64,000 bases of DNA from Blattamonas nauphoetae (GCA_033064195.1 JARBJD010000145.1:62001-126000), one strand, 5' to 3'; shown: positions 1-12,499, numbered from the stretch's first letter. The notes: generated by a model from the sequence alone, not told the origin. Made by a program: numbers and translations.

Positions 1-271
1 TTCTGCTTCGTCTGCGTTGAGCAAATCTTTCGACTTGTTTCGACTGATTGCCTTCCTTCCTTTTGCGACAAGTTCACTTCTTCTCACCCATTTCGCTACC
101 ATTCATGACACACGTCACCTTTCAGCAGGTTTTCAATCTCATACATCCTCATTCCGTTTTCCGAGTGCTATCTAATGTTTTATTCAAACAACTCAATGCT
201 GAGTATCCATCTTTGTTGGTTAACTGTCACGAAATTCACCCATAAGATTTGTTCATCGATAACGATCTTCA
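1..271. other. Left edge, no confident exon
   Basis: Short open stretches exist here but none has a recognisable domain. The frame of the following gene carries a stop just before position 272, so either the gene starts at the ATG at 272 or an upstream exon joins by an intron that cannot be placed. The 5' end of the coiled-coil gene may lie outside the window. Confidence 0.4.
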
Positions 272-3200
272 ATGTTTGATGAGAAAGGAGATGGTAGATT
301 GCTATGGAAGGAACTTTACATGATTTTTGATATCTTATTGATCCCCCATCCAACAATTCACAACCTCCTTAAGTGGGCTGGAATCACAGACGAAAACTGC
401 GACTCTCTCAATTCTACTGAATGGTCAGTGCTCCTAAAATCGTACCAATTCCAACAGTATCGTCTTTGTCATCGTTTAAGATCGGTATTCGTTCTTAGTT
501 GGCTTCGTGAGGTGACAGACAACAGTATTGACACAGATCGAAGCATCTCCTCAATCGTGAATCTAATGTCTTACCAAGGGACCAGGTCTGATTTATGCTC
601 CTATTTTCTCAATTTGGTCTTCTGTTGTAGTATGGGTAAGGTGAACAAGCTCGTGAATTCATTCCTCTTCTTTCAAGGCGATCAGAACGGGATGAATATT
701 GGAAATCTTGATGATCTTCGACAACTTTTGAAGGTTCACACCCTCTTTTTTACATTATTCGTTTCATTTCTCCGTGATTTCACGTCCTCATCACTCTTCA
801 CAGATCTGCCAAATTGTCCTCTCACCCAAACGCCTCGACGATTACCTTGACTCCCTCGGAGACGTCCAGCCGAATCATCTGAAATTGTTTGAATTCATCG
901 ATCTTGTGCAGCTCACTATCCCGATTCCTGACTTTGCGTTGAACCGCCAAGCCGTTCTGAAGAATGTGTGCATCTGTCAGCATTTTTTCACGTTCTCATT
1001 TTATTACTCAGCCTGACCTTGAAGGGGATCCCAAATACTTCATGTCAATGCACGACCTCCTGAATTACCTCGACTCTCAGTACATGCGCTCTGTGATGCT
1101 GGAAACAGGAAATATCCTCTCCACGCAACTCCAAGAAATGAAGAAAAAGCGCGAGAAAGTCCACACTATTGTCGAAGATCTCTCCAGCACTTTCAACACG
1201 TCAGGGCAGTCATCTCCTCTAAAATCAGCGTCGTCCAGTCGTGTCCACTCTCCAATCGCGGCCCTTCCATCTCCCTCAATTGGATACTCCCCCCTTACCC
1301 GCTCTTTCATCATCCCCTTTTCAGATGCTTCTGATCGTCAGCCAATCGAGCTTAGCCCGATTGTCCGAAACGAAACCGCCAAACCTTCGCATGCATTGTC
1401 CACGATTTGGCCTGACCAGACATTCGTTGCCAACGTCCTTGCACCATCTTCCACAGCGACCCATCGAGTTAGATCTGTCTCTCCTCGATTGTATCGACCA
1501 CGTGATCCCGTCCATGTCTACAAACCGAAAACAGCTGAAGCTCCGTTCGTTCTGGCTGATCCAAACGTGACTTATGGATTGCATAGAACGGCTAGCGAGG
1601 TTTTGGAGGAACAAAGGACAGCATATATGCCAAATCCAGTTCTGATCAAAACATCCGCGTTTCCTCACAAAATTCCAGATGTGCCAAGTTATTTGATTGT
1701 TGACCCAGATAATTCTGTGCTTGAACCTGAAGCGGGTGCTCTGATCGTCAGACCCACTCCGGAAGAACCTTGTGTATGCTTCTTCGCGTGTTTCATCAAT
1801 CCGAATCCTTTCCTTTCCTTTTCTCTCATTTCTCAGTCTGATCTCGGCCTTCTACCATCTGGTGTTGTTCGAGAGCCTGATCCACCCTTCATTGTTCCAC
1901 CATCCACCCAAAGCAAGACTTTTCGCGATCTTCACATCGACTCCATCGTCGAGAGCAAATTCATCCGAAGTGACGAACTTGAACGAGAAAGACTTCGTTC
2001 TGCACAGGCAATTGCCAGAAAGAAGGAAAAGGAACGACAAGAGGCAAGATCCAGACGAGCTGAGAAGGCGAAAGAAAGGCAGGCGTTTTTGGATCGAATG
2101 TCGAACAAGGATTCGGTGAAGCGCAGTTTTCGGATGGAACAGATCAACAGAAAGGCTGCACAGGCAGAATTGGAGAAGCAGAAGCCTTGGCTTGCGATGA
2201 ACAATGATTCGGTGGAACAACCAAAAGACACAGCCATCCGATCACTTTCCAAGCCATCCACAGCTGTGTCGTGGCAGAGCTCGTCACTACCTTCGCCTCA
2301 TCTGTCGCAATCAGCCCAATTCAACAATCGCAAGAAAACTCGAAAAACGACAAACGCGATTCAAGACACACTCGCGTTGTTCGACCGAATGCAGGTGGAA
2401 CAAGAACGGTTGATCGCCACTCAGTCGACTCGAGCAAAGACAGAGCGATTGGCACTGACGAAACGGATGAGAGATGAGAAGGAGCAGGCGAGAATCGATG
2501 CTCTCGCGAAAAAGGTGCTTTCGAAGGAAGAAATGGCGTTGCTGACAGAGCGAGAGAAGCGGCAGATTGTGGCTGAGTCGCAGTGGGTGGAGTTCACAGA
2601 GGAATTGGCGACAGCGGTTGTGGAGATGGAGACACAACACAGCAGAGAAGTGGAGCGAGAGAGGGCAGGATGGGATTTCATGACCGCACAGACACTGAAG
2701 TTTGAAGAAGAGAAGATGGGGATTGGAAGGAAGAGGAGGATGCAGACGATGAGTGCGCGGGAGAGGGGAGGATGGGAGACAGATCGAGTGAGTCGAGAGG
2801 GACGAAGGAGAAGCGGAGAAGGAAGGGAGAAGCCCGGTCCAAAGTCTTTTGAGTTTCTGCGAACACAAATGCGGAACACAGACATCGATTTGGCGAGTGA
2901 AGGGAAGTGGATGAAAGAGGAGCTGGATGCAGATGAAGAGGCGAAACAGAAAGAAGAACAAGAATTTCAGAAAAGAGCGAAACGAAGGGAATTCAATCAC
3001 GAACTGACGAAGCAAGAAGAATACGACAGAGCAAAGTGGATTCGAGGGAAGTCGCCGCCAGCCACGCCTCCTCTCCTTTCCGACCGATCCACAGTTCGGT
3101 TTTCGGAAGAGTGCGAAGATGGGGAAGAAGGGCAGGAAACACTCGTCCACCAAAATGTTCCGAAGTTGGGAAGATTGAGGGAAAGCTCGAGCTCACAGAA

Positions 3201-5268
3201 AGGGTTTGCGTCAGCAGCTGGTCTGAGGGAGTCGAGAGAGAAGAAGAGAAAGGAAGAGGAAGAACGAAAAGCCAGAGAAGAGGCAGAGAAGAGAGAGAAG
3301 GAGAGGATGTTCCGAAGGGAGTTGGACCTGTCGCTTGTGAATATGCCATCGCCTCGTCCTCGCCCCTTCACGCCGCACACTCCTCGCACACCCAAAAGCG
3401 ACGCCGTCCCAACATCGCCGCATCCGAGCATGACGCGAGAACTGGGCCGAACCGCGATTGAGGAAAGGAGAAGGAGAGAAGAAGAGAGGAAGCAAGAAAT
3501 CAAACGGAAGCAGTTGGAAGAACAGCGCAAACTCGAAAACAAAACAAAGAATGTGTCGCAATTCGTGTCGTCTTCTCTCACCGATCGAAAACAGAAAGGA
3601 ACAATCGCTGAAATCGACGACGGAGAGACCGAAGCGGCCCAGCCAGCTCATTTCTATGAATTGAAAGAGCTGACAGTGGAAGAGATGGCTGTGCAGGAAG
3701 AAGAGAAGAAGCGGATGCTGATGTTGGGGAAGTTGATCGACACAGACCCACTGCCAGCCCTTCCATCTGTGCTCCAGCCACCTGTGCATGAACGACTGTC
3801 ACATCCAACGCAGGTTCAGAAGGAGGTTCTGGCAGAATGGATGGAGAGAGAGAGGGAGAGGGAGGAAGAGAAGAGGAAAGTGGTGAGGAAGAGGAGAGGG
3901 GAGTTGGTGTGGGAGAGAGAGGAGCGAAAGAGAGAAAGAGAGGAAAGAATGAACGAGGAATTAGAAAACTCGAAAAAGAGCGAACGGAGTCTGTCGCCGA
4001 CTCGACAATCACCGACATCTCCAAACACGTCGCTTTCAGTCAGCCCAACCAAATCAGCCACGCCATCTTCCTTCACGCCTCTCCTCTCCTCGAATCTCAC
4101 GCACACAGTCGAGCTGAGAGAAGAAAGAGAAGAAGAAAGTTCGATGACGGGAATTGAGCGAAAGAGAGGAATGGGAGCCCAGACAGCTCGCCCTCAATCC
4201 GGCTTCAAATTGAATCTGACTGGCCTCGTTCGCAACGACCGCCCAGTGACAGCAGGAATGACGAGTTCCGATCGGCGAGGAAGAAGCGGAAGGAGCAGGT
4301 CGGCAGAAAGGTCGGCGAGGTTGGGAATTGAAGGGAGTCCAGAGAGGGAGGTGAGTGTGACGGGAAGGATGGAGCTGAATGTGCAGGAAGCATACCAACG
4401 AACACTGAAAGAGGAGACGGAGTACGAAGTTCTGTTTGAGAAGAGGAAGCAGCGATTCGATTCTGTGAAGACTGGGTTTGAGGAGAAGCATCTTTTGACA
4501 GACAGGCCGGCGTCGATGGGAGAGAGGGAGAAGATGAAGGAAGGAAGTGTGTCGGAAAGGAGAGGAGTGGAGAGGGACAGAAAGAACGGAGAGAGTGGGA
4601 ATCGAGCCAGGGATCTTCTTTTCTCTCCTTCGCCTTTCTTCGATCCACTCAACTCCACTCTTCCTGCTCGCATTCGACCTCACCCACAATCAGCCAGAAC
4701 ACGAGCTGAGACAAACCAACCGCAACACACTGACAGGATGAACAAGGAAACAGGGATTTTGGAGGATGGGAGGAAGGGGGGAGAGGAGAGAAGAAGTGGG
4801 ACTCGAATCAGACCGTATTCCGCAAAGTCGACGTTCTCGCCCTTCGCAATGAACGAACAGATGCTGTCGCTGTTTGTGGGACAGCGAGGAAGGAAGGATC
4901 AGGCAGAGGGGGAGAGGAGAGAAGGGAGGGAGGAAGGAGAAGAGAAGAAGAAGCGAGAAGAAATCGAAATCCCAACCAACACAGCATCGATTTTGAGTAC
5001 TCCGCGTGTGTCTCGCCACACCCCCATCAAATCCCCTCGTCGCCAACACTTCTCATCACCCAGTGCTGTTGTCGTGTTGGGTGCCCACATGTCGCAGAAG
5101 CAGATTCGGGAACAAGACGAGAGGGAACACAGGCGAGTCACGAAAACGAATGTTGGGTCGTCGCCAGCGCCGTCACTGCAGCAGTACTTCTCGAACATTG
5201 TGGTCAAGCGACCGGCTGTCTCGCTCACGATGGGCGGGGAAGCGGGTGACATGTGGGAGAAGACGTGA
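272..5268 (+). CDS. Large charged coiled-coil protein with EF-hand-like N-terminus
   Basis: Not recognised as a named family. The exons that join in frame are 272-585, 631-733, 804-965, 1012-1773 and 1837-5268, with GT-AG introns of 45, 70, 46 and 63 nt. The N-terminus has an EF-hand-like loop (DEKGDGRLLWKE, with Lys where a ligand is usual) and a weaker second one (DQNG...). The part from about 2.0 kb onward is very rich in Glu, Lys and Arg with long heptad-like runs, broken by Ser/Pro-rich segments around 1.2-1.5, 3.35-3.45 and 4.0-4.1 kb. It has no signal peptide or membrane span. A cytoskeletal or flagellar scaffold role with possible calcium response is only an inference from composition. 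The 5' end is uncertain. Confidence 0.75.
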
Positions 5269-5522
5269 ATGTGAGGGGGTTCTTAATTTGATGTGATCTT
5301 ATATGTTCAGATATCTTTGTGTTTATCATCATTTTTTGGTCTTGTTTTCCAAGATTCCTCGTTTTCTTCATTTCACCTTCAGGTTCTCATCGTTTAGCAG
5401 AAATCACCTGTCCTAAAAATACTTCACAATTGGCTAGTAACACTTTCAAGTCTTCGTTAAGATAATTGACGTAATGAAGAAAACTAATCACGAAGCAGAG
5501 ATGATCGAACCACGAGTCGAAA

Positions 5523-8500
5523 ATGACGACAGTTAAACCCAAGCCAAAAGCGAAGAAACGATTTGAAGTCAAGGTCCCCGAACCATGTGTGACTGTTAAT
5601 TCTGATATTCTGCTCATTTCACCTTTCTTTACTTTTCTGTTGAGAACAATCTGTTCCATTCTGTCATTCTACATCTTTTTCGTTTCATTGTCAGACAAGT
5701 TCATCCGAACTCTGGGCCAAGGAAGATTTGGATCAGTGCACGAAGTGTCGAAAACACCATCGGATGAACATTTTGCGATGAAGATCCAGACATTCTCGTC
5801 GGAATCAGATTTCGAGAAGAATGAGCACGAAATCGCGAAACTTTCGATGAACCAGCATCGGAATGTGGTTGGGTTTGTGGAGGCGATTGAAGGAGACAAT
5901 GCGCATTTTGTTGTTCTGGAACTGTGTGAGCACTCGCTCCAAGACGAACTTCGCGAAACCCAGAAACTTGGGGGGAAGATGGATGTTGTGGTATGTGATT
6001 CTCTTTATCTCATTTTCTTGGCCTGTTAAGCTGTGTCCAGTCGAGGTGGCAATGTCCAGTCCAATGTCCAGTCTCCTATTTAGGAGCCGAGGGAGTTCAA
6101 AAAACCGGGCAATGGGTGAAATCCAAGTCATTGCAACAAAATGACTCGAAACTACAAGGGAAGGTGTTCTGTGGGCAGATTAGAGATATTTCAGCAGATT
6201 GAGGTCAATTGTGTCCGGAGAACTTTATTATCGGATGGAAATGGGATGATCATTCCAAACCACATCCTTTTCTCCGCGAATTATCAATTCTACAAACATA
6301 TTCTTGCAGCAATGATCTCAAAGATGGAATAATTGACACAAGGCAAAACAGTGTGATTAGTGACGAATTAAGTGAAAAGAAGACAAAAGATACGGCAGCC
6401 GACCTTCAACATCATCGGATAAACACGCAACTTCGGGAAAACCCGCAACTCAGCTTTCAAACAACCGAAGTCACCTCAAGTGTTCACCTCTTCTGTATCC
6501 ACTGTGGACATCTATTGAATCCAAAATCCACATGATTTCTTCTAAATTATGTTTTCTTCATTTCGATCATTCTCATTGTGGGACGATTTTAAAAAAGAAA
6601 ATGCATCAACCAGGTTGGGACGTTACTCCACGTGACAAGTCGCCTCCAAACATTCCTTCCTCTAATCACTGAGTACACCACCTCCCGTCTATCCTCGACC
6701 CTTTCTCGTCATGCAGTTGAATTCCGTCAAGCATGCACGCAGGAAATCGCGGAAAGAGAATGGGAATTGAAGATTCGACACCATGGACTCGCAATTAGAA
6801 CGGGTATTCGGATTTTTATTTCGCAACTCGTTGCCTTTCGTTGTTGTCTTTCAATCTTTTTCACGATCTGTTTTTGTCGCAGATCATCTTCTCTCCTATC
6901 CCCTCCCAGCCATCAGCTTCCATTCCCATCCACTCCCTTCCACCCCCTCTCCATCCACCTCACAACCTACACTAACTGATGATAAATTAGATTTCGACAT
7001 CTCAACCTCTTGACGTTTCGATGAGGAAACGAGACGGTATGCTCGAATTTTCATCCCCTGTCGATCCAATTTCTTCTACTCTGAAGTATTGTATCTTTTC
7101 TATCACCTGGTTTATCGTCATTTCTTCAGACAAACGCCACACTTTCGAAGCCCTGGTGACTGACATACTCTCTGGATCTCAGTGACTGTCTTCCGCTTTC
7201 CCATCGCCATCCCGTTTCACATCCTCCTCTCCTCTTTGGAAACAAGTCAAATGCTGATGGAAAGCTCAGAATCGACACCGATCATTTGATCACGACCAAA
7301 CACACTCATTCGAGATCTTCTTCCCCGATCTCGTCGAGGACGATTCGTCGGCGAGGAATTGCGGTGTTTTATTAGTCCCCCACGAAAGTGCCGCCATTCT
7401 GCAGTCAATCACCCACTCACGAGTTGTTTCGAAATGCATCACCGCTGAAGCAGCTGAGGCAAGAAGAAATCGACCAGATGCTCTCAAATATGTCTTCACG
7501 AACCAACATCTCCGTTATTCCGCCTCAATCGCCAACGAAGACGCCTCAGACACAATCACACCTCATATCGAAAGGCTCGCCTCCAATGCGCAGTCCATCG
7601 TAACTGTCGGACTCTCCTCACCTCTTTCCTGCACAAGCATCACCACGATTCGCATGTATTCCGAGGTTTCCCGCGCCTCCATTCGTCGTCGACATGGATA
7701 GTCACCTCTTCGACCAGGCTCCCAAGGGCGCCACCGATTCTTCGTCTGAGCATCCACAGGTTTGATCTTTTCATTTTCGTTTCATGATACTGCTCTCTTT
7801 CCTCATCTTTTATCGTTTTTGTGATTGATCTCTCTTCTTCAGGCCACGAACTGGGAAACGCAGTATAAAACGGACCACAAGCCACTCCGTCTCTTCTCGC
7901 CTCCGAAATGAAAGAAAAGGTGGATAGAAGAGAAAAGAAGTTCGACAAGTGGAAGGCACAGACGGCCGAACAGATCGACAACATGTTCACGCATCAGCTG
8001 ATCGCAATTGCAGAGGAAGAACACGCCATCACAAAAGTGTGATATTCTCTCTCCTGACTCTGTTTTAGCTTCTCTACTCTGGGTTGGAGAATGCAGACGA
8101 AGAGGATCCTGAAAAGGTACGCCAGAACTCGGACTCGAACAGTCGATGCACTTCCGTGCTTTAATGTTGTTTTTCTATCTTTATTTCGCCTCTTAAACCA
8201 TTTTCTGTATCATTGATGTTTTATTCTCGCCCACATGACAATCCAGATCCCCTCCACAAATATTCTCTCAAAGAAACGAAACTAGCCCATCAGAACGTGA
8301 CAGGTTTCGAGCGAAAAAAGCACAAAATGGAAATTCGCTTCGGAAAGACGCAGAATGCGACCCAAACCAACCTTGTCGAATTCGCTCGTCAGCGAAAAGA
8401 ATACCAGAAACGTGGACCGAAGATCGAGTCGATAGAGAAGAGGAGGAAAGTGGAGATGAGGAAGTTGCATGCGAGAGAATGGACAGGTATTCAGGAAGCT

Positions 8501-11500
8501 GTGGAGGAGGCCGGAAGAAACACAAACCGCAAAAGAGAAAGCGGAAGAGAAGGAGAGACTGAGGAAAGAAGAGGAGGAACGAGTGAAAAGGGAGAAAGAC
8601 GAGAGAAGCCGGTGAGAAGGGCAAGTTGACTCAGATACTTCCAGCCATCCTGTCTGAAACATCACACACATATCCAACACGGCTGAACAGACACTGAGCG
8701 AGAAGACGAGGAAGGCGTGAGACGAGCGAGAAGACGAGGAAGGCGTGGGACGAGCGAGAAGACGAGGAAGGCGTGGGACGAGCGAGAAGACGAGGAAGGC
8801 GTGGGACGAGCGAGAAGACGAGGAAGGCGTGGGATGATCTTCATATTCCATCGTTTCGAATTCATTTCATGAGTTTCAGCGTTCTCTAGAGCAGCCTTTG
8901 ATAAAAGAACTGCGAAGTAGTGATGAAACTAGGAAAATGTCCGAATCGTGGGCCGAAGATCCAGGGTGTGGGTTTATCCGGAGTTGCGGGTTAAATCGAG
9001 TACGTTCAGCTTGTTGTGATTCTTCTGAATTTCCTTCGACGATTGGCTCAGTCTATTTTAGGGCTGGTTGAGATCTTACAAACATCAACAGCGCGTCCAT
9101 GTATGACCAAAAAAGAGGAGGTGAGACCGTTAACAAGTGTGATCATGATTTAGTGGGAGTTCTTGAGGAAAGCGATTGTGAAGAATTCCCGGTTGAAGAA
9201 GCTGTGTTCAACGACGTTGACTTCGTTGGAGCATTGTCGTGTGGGGGGAAATGTTGAATTCTGGAGGTTAAGGAGAAAAAGAGAAGAAGGATCAATGTGG
9301 AGAATGTGAAAGAGTATGAAGAACGGAGATATCTCTTGAGAGGACAATGAAGATGAGATGAAATTTCTGGGAATTCATTCTGACAAACCTTGTATCGATG
9401 ATAAATTCTTCTCTTCCATTGTTTTCGTAAAGTATTTCATTGTCCTGAATTTTCGGTTCTTCTTTCTTCTCGACTTGTTTTGTTGATTCCTTATTTTCTT
9501 CACCGATTGATTCGGCCATCGTTTGATCAGTTAGAGTTACAACAAGTGCAACAGTGTGTTCTTGTTCAATCTTGTTCTGGCTGGGTTCTGGAGACTTCAC
9601 TTCCTTTGGAATCACAACTGTCTTCGAATCTTTCTTCTCAACATCTGATTCCATATTCCTAGCTACCATCTCCTCTGATTCTTGCCTCTTCGCCTCGGCC
9701 TGTTTCGCGATCTGTTCAAATCTCCCCTTAACTCCCGATCTATATGTCGAATGTGAAGATATGAATGAGGAGGGTCAAATACGATGAAAAAATGTCAAAA
9801 AAATGAATAAGCAAGAGATGCAAACCGATGGCAACAGATCTCCCATCCTAGTGCACATTGGGGAACAATATGCCCGTCGTCTTGGAGGTTCCCTTTGAAA
9901 ATACTCTGAGTCCATTTTCAACCAATTCGATGACAGTTGTTCATTTCTTCTCAGAGGAGAAGACGTACGACAGTTCGATCGTGTTGACTTTTCGCTTGTG
10001 GATGAATGAGCACACTGTTCCTGCAAGAGATGGAGAGAAAAAGTGAAGGAAGTGGCTAGAAATTGAAAATAAAGAGAGAAAACACTATCAACGGCGACTC
10101 AAACTGTTCTGAGTTTGGTCACATCCAGGGGCAGCAAAATGCAGAGATGAAGGCACTACCTCGCTCAAACAAAGTGATGAGGTCTAAGACTAATCAAAAA
10201 AGTGAGAGATGGGTGGTAATATCACACCAACATCGAAATGGAGACGCAACTGTGACCCTTTATAGATGTCGATTGGACATCCAGGACTGGATGTCCAATC
10301 GGACAGTCCATTTTTGCCGACTCTTTGAAAACTTCAAAAACGGTATGCACTAATTGAGAAGACATCAGAACAAAAGTATCAGCGAAATGTCCAATGACAT
10401 CCAATGACGTCCAATGGTGGGTGGATCAAGCAACTCGTCACTAGAAGAAGAGTATCATCGGATTCTCACCATTTCGCTGATTTTTAACAGACTATTCTCA
10501 TTTTCAAGTGAAAGGAAACAAATATATGGAATGAGAGTAAAATGAACAGGATCAAAATTGAATATCCAATCGAAGTCAATTGTCCAGTCCAACGCTGGCA
10601 CCGTCCAATCCAATTAACATGCCAATCATTTTCCATCATATTTTTGATGTTCTTGAATTATTTGATGGTTTGATGTTATTTGTGCTGCGTTGTGTGATTG
10701 TTTGTGTTTTTGTGTTTCAGCGAGTGTATCGAGTGATGCGAGATGTTCTGGGCGGGATTGCGTTTCTGCATTCGCGTGGAGAGATCTATGGAGATCTGAA
10801 GGGACCGAATGTTCTGATTGGGAAAGATGGGATTGCGAAACTTGGTTTGTTCTTCTCTCTCGATTTCTTCCTTTTTCATCTTTTTTCTTCCTTTTTTCTT
10901 CTTCATCATGATTGTTTTGGTTGTTTTGTCTTTTCTGTGTTTTGTGTGATGTGTGTTCTTTGTGATGTGTCAGGGGATTTTGGAGGAGTTGTTGGGACAG
11001 GAACGATGAAAACGAGCAACTCAGCGGAATGTGGAACGATGCAGTTTTGGGCTCCAGAATTCTTCAAACTTGCAGGCAAGACAGGAAAGACAGGGAGCTC
11101 GATTGGGTCGTTTGCGGGAGACATGTGGGCATTTGGGCAGCTTCTTCTGGAAATGCTGACAAGTCGTTCGTGGATTGTTGGAGGGAGTTCTGTTGAGATT
11201 GAGAAATCAGTTTTGGGATTTGAGATTGGTTCGATTTGCTCTTCGGAAGGGATTGTGGGAGAAGTTCAGATTCTTCTCTCTCTTCTTCTGAGCAAAGTGT
11301 GTCTTTCTTTCTTTCTTTCCCTCTCTTCATCTCTTCCTCTTTTCGTTCGTGTTCTCAGAATCCTTCGCAACGAATCTCATCATCGGAACTTGTTCGCACG
11401 AATCGTCTTCAGAGTGTGTTGGGTCCAGAAACACCACTCTCTCGCTTCGTCACCCAAGAACTCGAAACAGCACAAAATCAGCTTCAGAAACAGAATCGAG

Positions 11501-12395
11501 CACGTTCAACCGTCAAGTCAAAAATACAGACTTTGGAGAAAGAACTCAAATCAACACGCCAACAACTCCAAACCGAACAACGTGCACATCAAGCTGACAA
11601 AAGCAAAATACAGTCGTTGGAGAACGAGCTGTCCACTGCACAGGAAGAGATCCGAAGATTGAAAGATGCTGCTGACGCTCATCGAGATGTGCCCAGATCT
11701 GTCCACCCCACCACTTCTGCCATGTATTCCTTCGTCTTCACAGATCCGTCCCACTTTCGTGTCAACAACACCGAATTCACTCGTACTGATGTTGGAGTAG
11801 ATGACTATGGTGATTTAACATGTAGTTCTGTGTTGTTTCCCGGCGTTTTCAGAAATGGAGTGATATCTGTTGAAATCACCCTTCTCTCTCTGGATGGTAT
11901 GACCTATCATTTCTCAATCATTGTTTTCAGATAACAATGGCGATGTTGTTATTGGCTTGATGGACTCCAACAATCCACTTCCTGAAATTGGTGAAACTCT
12001 TGGATGTAAAGTCAAAAGTCTGTTTTTCTCTTTTCTCATCTTCTCAGACTCTGTCAGTCTCGACACAGGTGGCGTTCTCGCCTTCAACACTCCATCATCC
12101 GATTCATATGAACGTTGCCACTCTGATCTGAAAGAAGGCGATTGTCTTCGAATGGAAGTTGATCTTGACTCAACACCTCGAACAGTGCAATTCTTTGTGA
12201 ATGGCGAGGCTGTGAAATATTACGTGTCAGGAATCCCTTCATCATTGCGACTTGGAGTGTGTCTCTCTCTTCTCTCCTTTCTTCTCTTTTCAGTTTACTG
12301 TCTGGGTAGAAGGAACCTCGTACCGAATTGACAACATTTCTCGCCTCTCCCGACCAACACCACTCTCAGAGGGGATGAACGAAGTGAAATGGTAA
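5523..12395 (+). CDS. Ser/Thr kinase-coiled coil-SPRY protein, copy A (8 exons)
   Basis: Eight exons join in frame: 5523-5586, 5695-5990, 10721-10844, 10974-11296, 11359-11896, 11931-12017, 12048-12256 and 12294-12395, giving about 580 aa. The kinase domain shows the glycine loop (GQGRFGSV), the AMK lysine, a catalytic loop YGDLKGPNV (Asp, Lys and Asn present, His-Arg replaced by Tyr-Gly), DFG and WAPEF, so it is probably active. A Gln/Lys/Glu-rich coiled coil (about 11.44-11.68 kb) follows, then a SPRY-like beta-sandwich with GDCLRMEVDLDSTPRTVQFF. SPRY domains bind proteins; the ligand is unknown. Intron 2 is 4.73 kb against 124 nt in copy B (49920-57076). The intron inside the SPRY part is only 30 nt. 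Confidence 0.85.
6632..8629 (+). CDS. Nested multi-exon gene-like stretch (unknown product)
   Basis: Several open segments in different frames are separated by GT-AG candidates with pyrimidine-rich 3' ends, for example the intron ending at about 6892 and the one ending at about 7841. Conceptual exons include a segment ending in REWELKIRHHGLAIRT, one with DKRHTFEALVTDILSGSQ, one with LRQEEIDQMLSNMSSRTNIS, one with FDKWKAQTAEQIDNMFTHQL and a basic coiled-coil end (8213-8629). The composition resembles the coiled-coil gene at 272-5268. The exon chain could not be closed with certainty, so this could be a real gene nested in the kinase intron or a decaying copy. Confidence 0.35.
8693..8832 (+). 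repeat. 28-nt minisatellite, five units
   Basis: Five head-to-tail units start at 8693, 8721, 8749, 8777 and 8805. The core reads GACGAGCGAGAAGACGAGG followed by AAGGCGTGG. The first units differ slightly and the later ones are nearly identical, suggesting recent expansion by slippage. Confidence 0.9.
9292..9790 (-). CDS. Acidic hypothetical exon(s), minus strand
   Basis: A minus-strand open frame encodes a Glu/Lys-rich segment (FEQIAKQAEAKRQESEE, then NKIEQEHTVALVVTLTDQ). A possible splice acceptor ends at about 9743, and a GT donor follows the residues EEFIIDT. No family is recognised and no full exon chain could be built. It lies on the strand opposite to the host kinase, inside its intron 2. 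Confidence 0.3.
10269..10302. repeat. Perfect short hairpin with a TGTCCAAT-rich neighbourhood
   Basis: The arms CGATTGGACATCCAG and CTGGATGTCCAATCG form a 15-bp stem with a 2-nt loop. A run of three closely spaced TCCAATG repeats follows near 10390-10418, and GTCCAGTCCAA occurs near 10583. It may be the border of a decayed transposon. Confidence 0.6.
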
Positions 12396-12499
12396 TCATG
12401 AACCACCGTGTCAGTCTCATCATTATTCATTTCAGAAGTTAAGTTGTGATTGGTGATGTTTTGAACGACAGTTCTCAGAAAGAGATTACTAGCAAAAAA

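Larger units (their letters stand above)
5991..10720 (+). other. 4.73-kb intron 2 of kinase copy A, expanded by inserted DNA
   Basis: The same intron in the paralogous kinase is 124 nt (51720-51843). Both share the first ~15 nt and the last ~60 nt, so about 4.6 kb was gained here. A short direct repeat of the type CAAT(T)GTCCAGTCCAA lies near each edge (about 6047 and 10579). No clear terminal inverted repeat or target duplication was found. The insert contains the gene-like stretch at 6632-8629, a minisatellite at 8693-8832, a minus-strand acidic reading frame near 9.3-9.8 kb and a hairpin at 10269-10302. Confidence 0.6.

Noticed and set aside
2311-5252. Long Ser/Leu/Phe-rich reading frames antisense to the coiled-coil gene
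   Set aside because: They are mirror products of the Glu/Lys-codon-rich plus strand, have no domains and overlap one another in several frames.
5523-6029. Kinase copy A as a truncated N-lobe pseudogene
   Set aside because: The remaining exons lie at 10721-12395, and all eight exons join in frame with sizes matching copy B.
8693-8832. CRISPR-like array
   Set aside because: The units are contiguous without spacers and lie in a eukaryotic gene region; this is a minisatellite.
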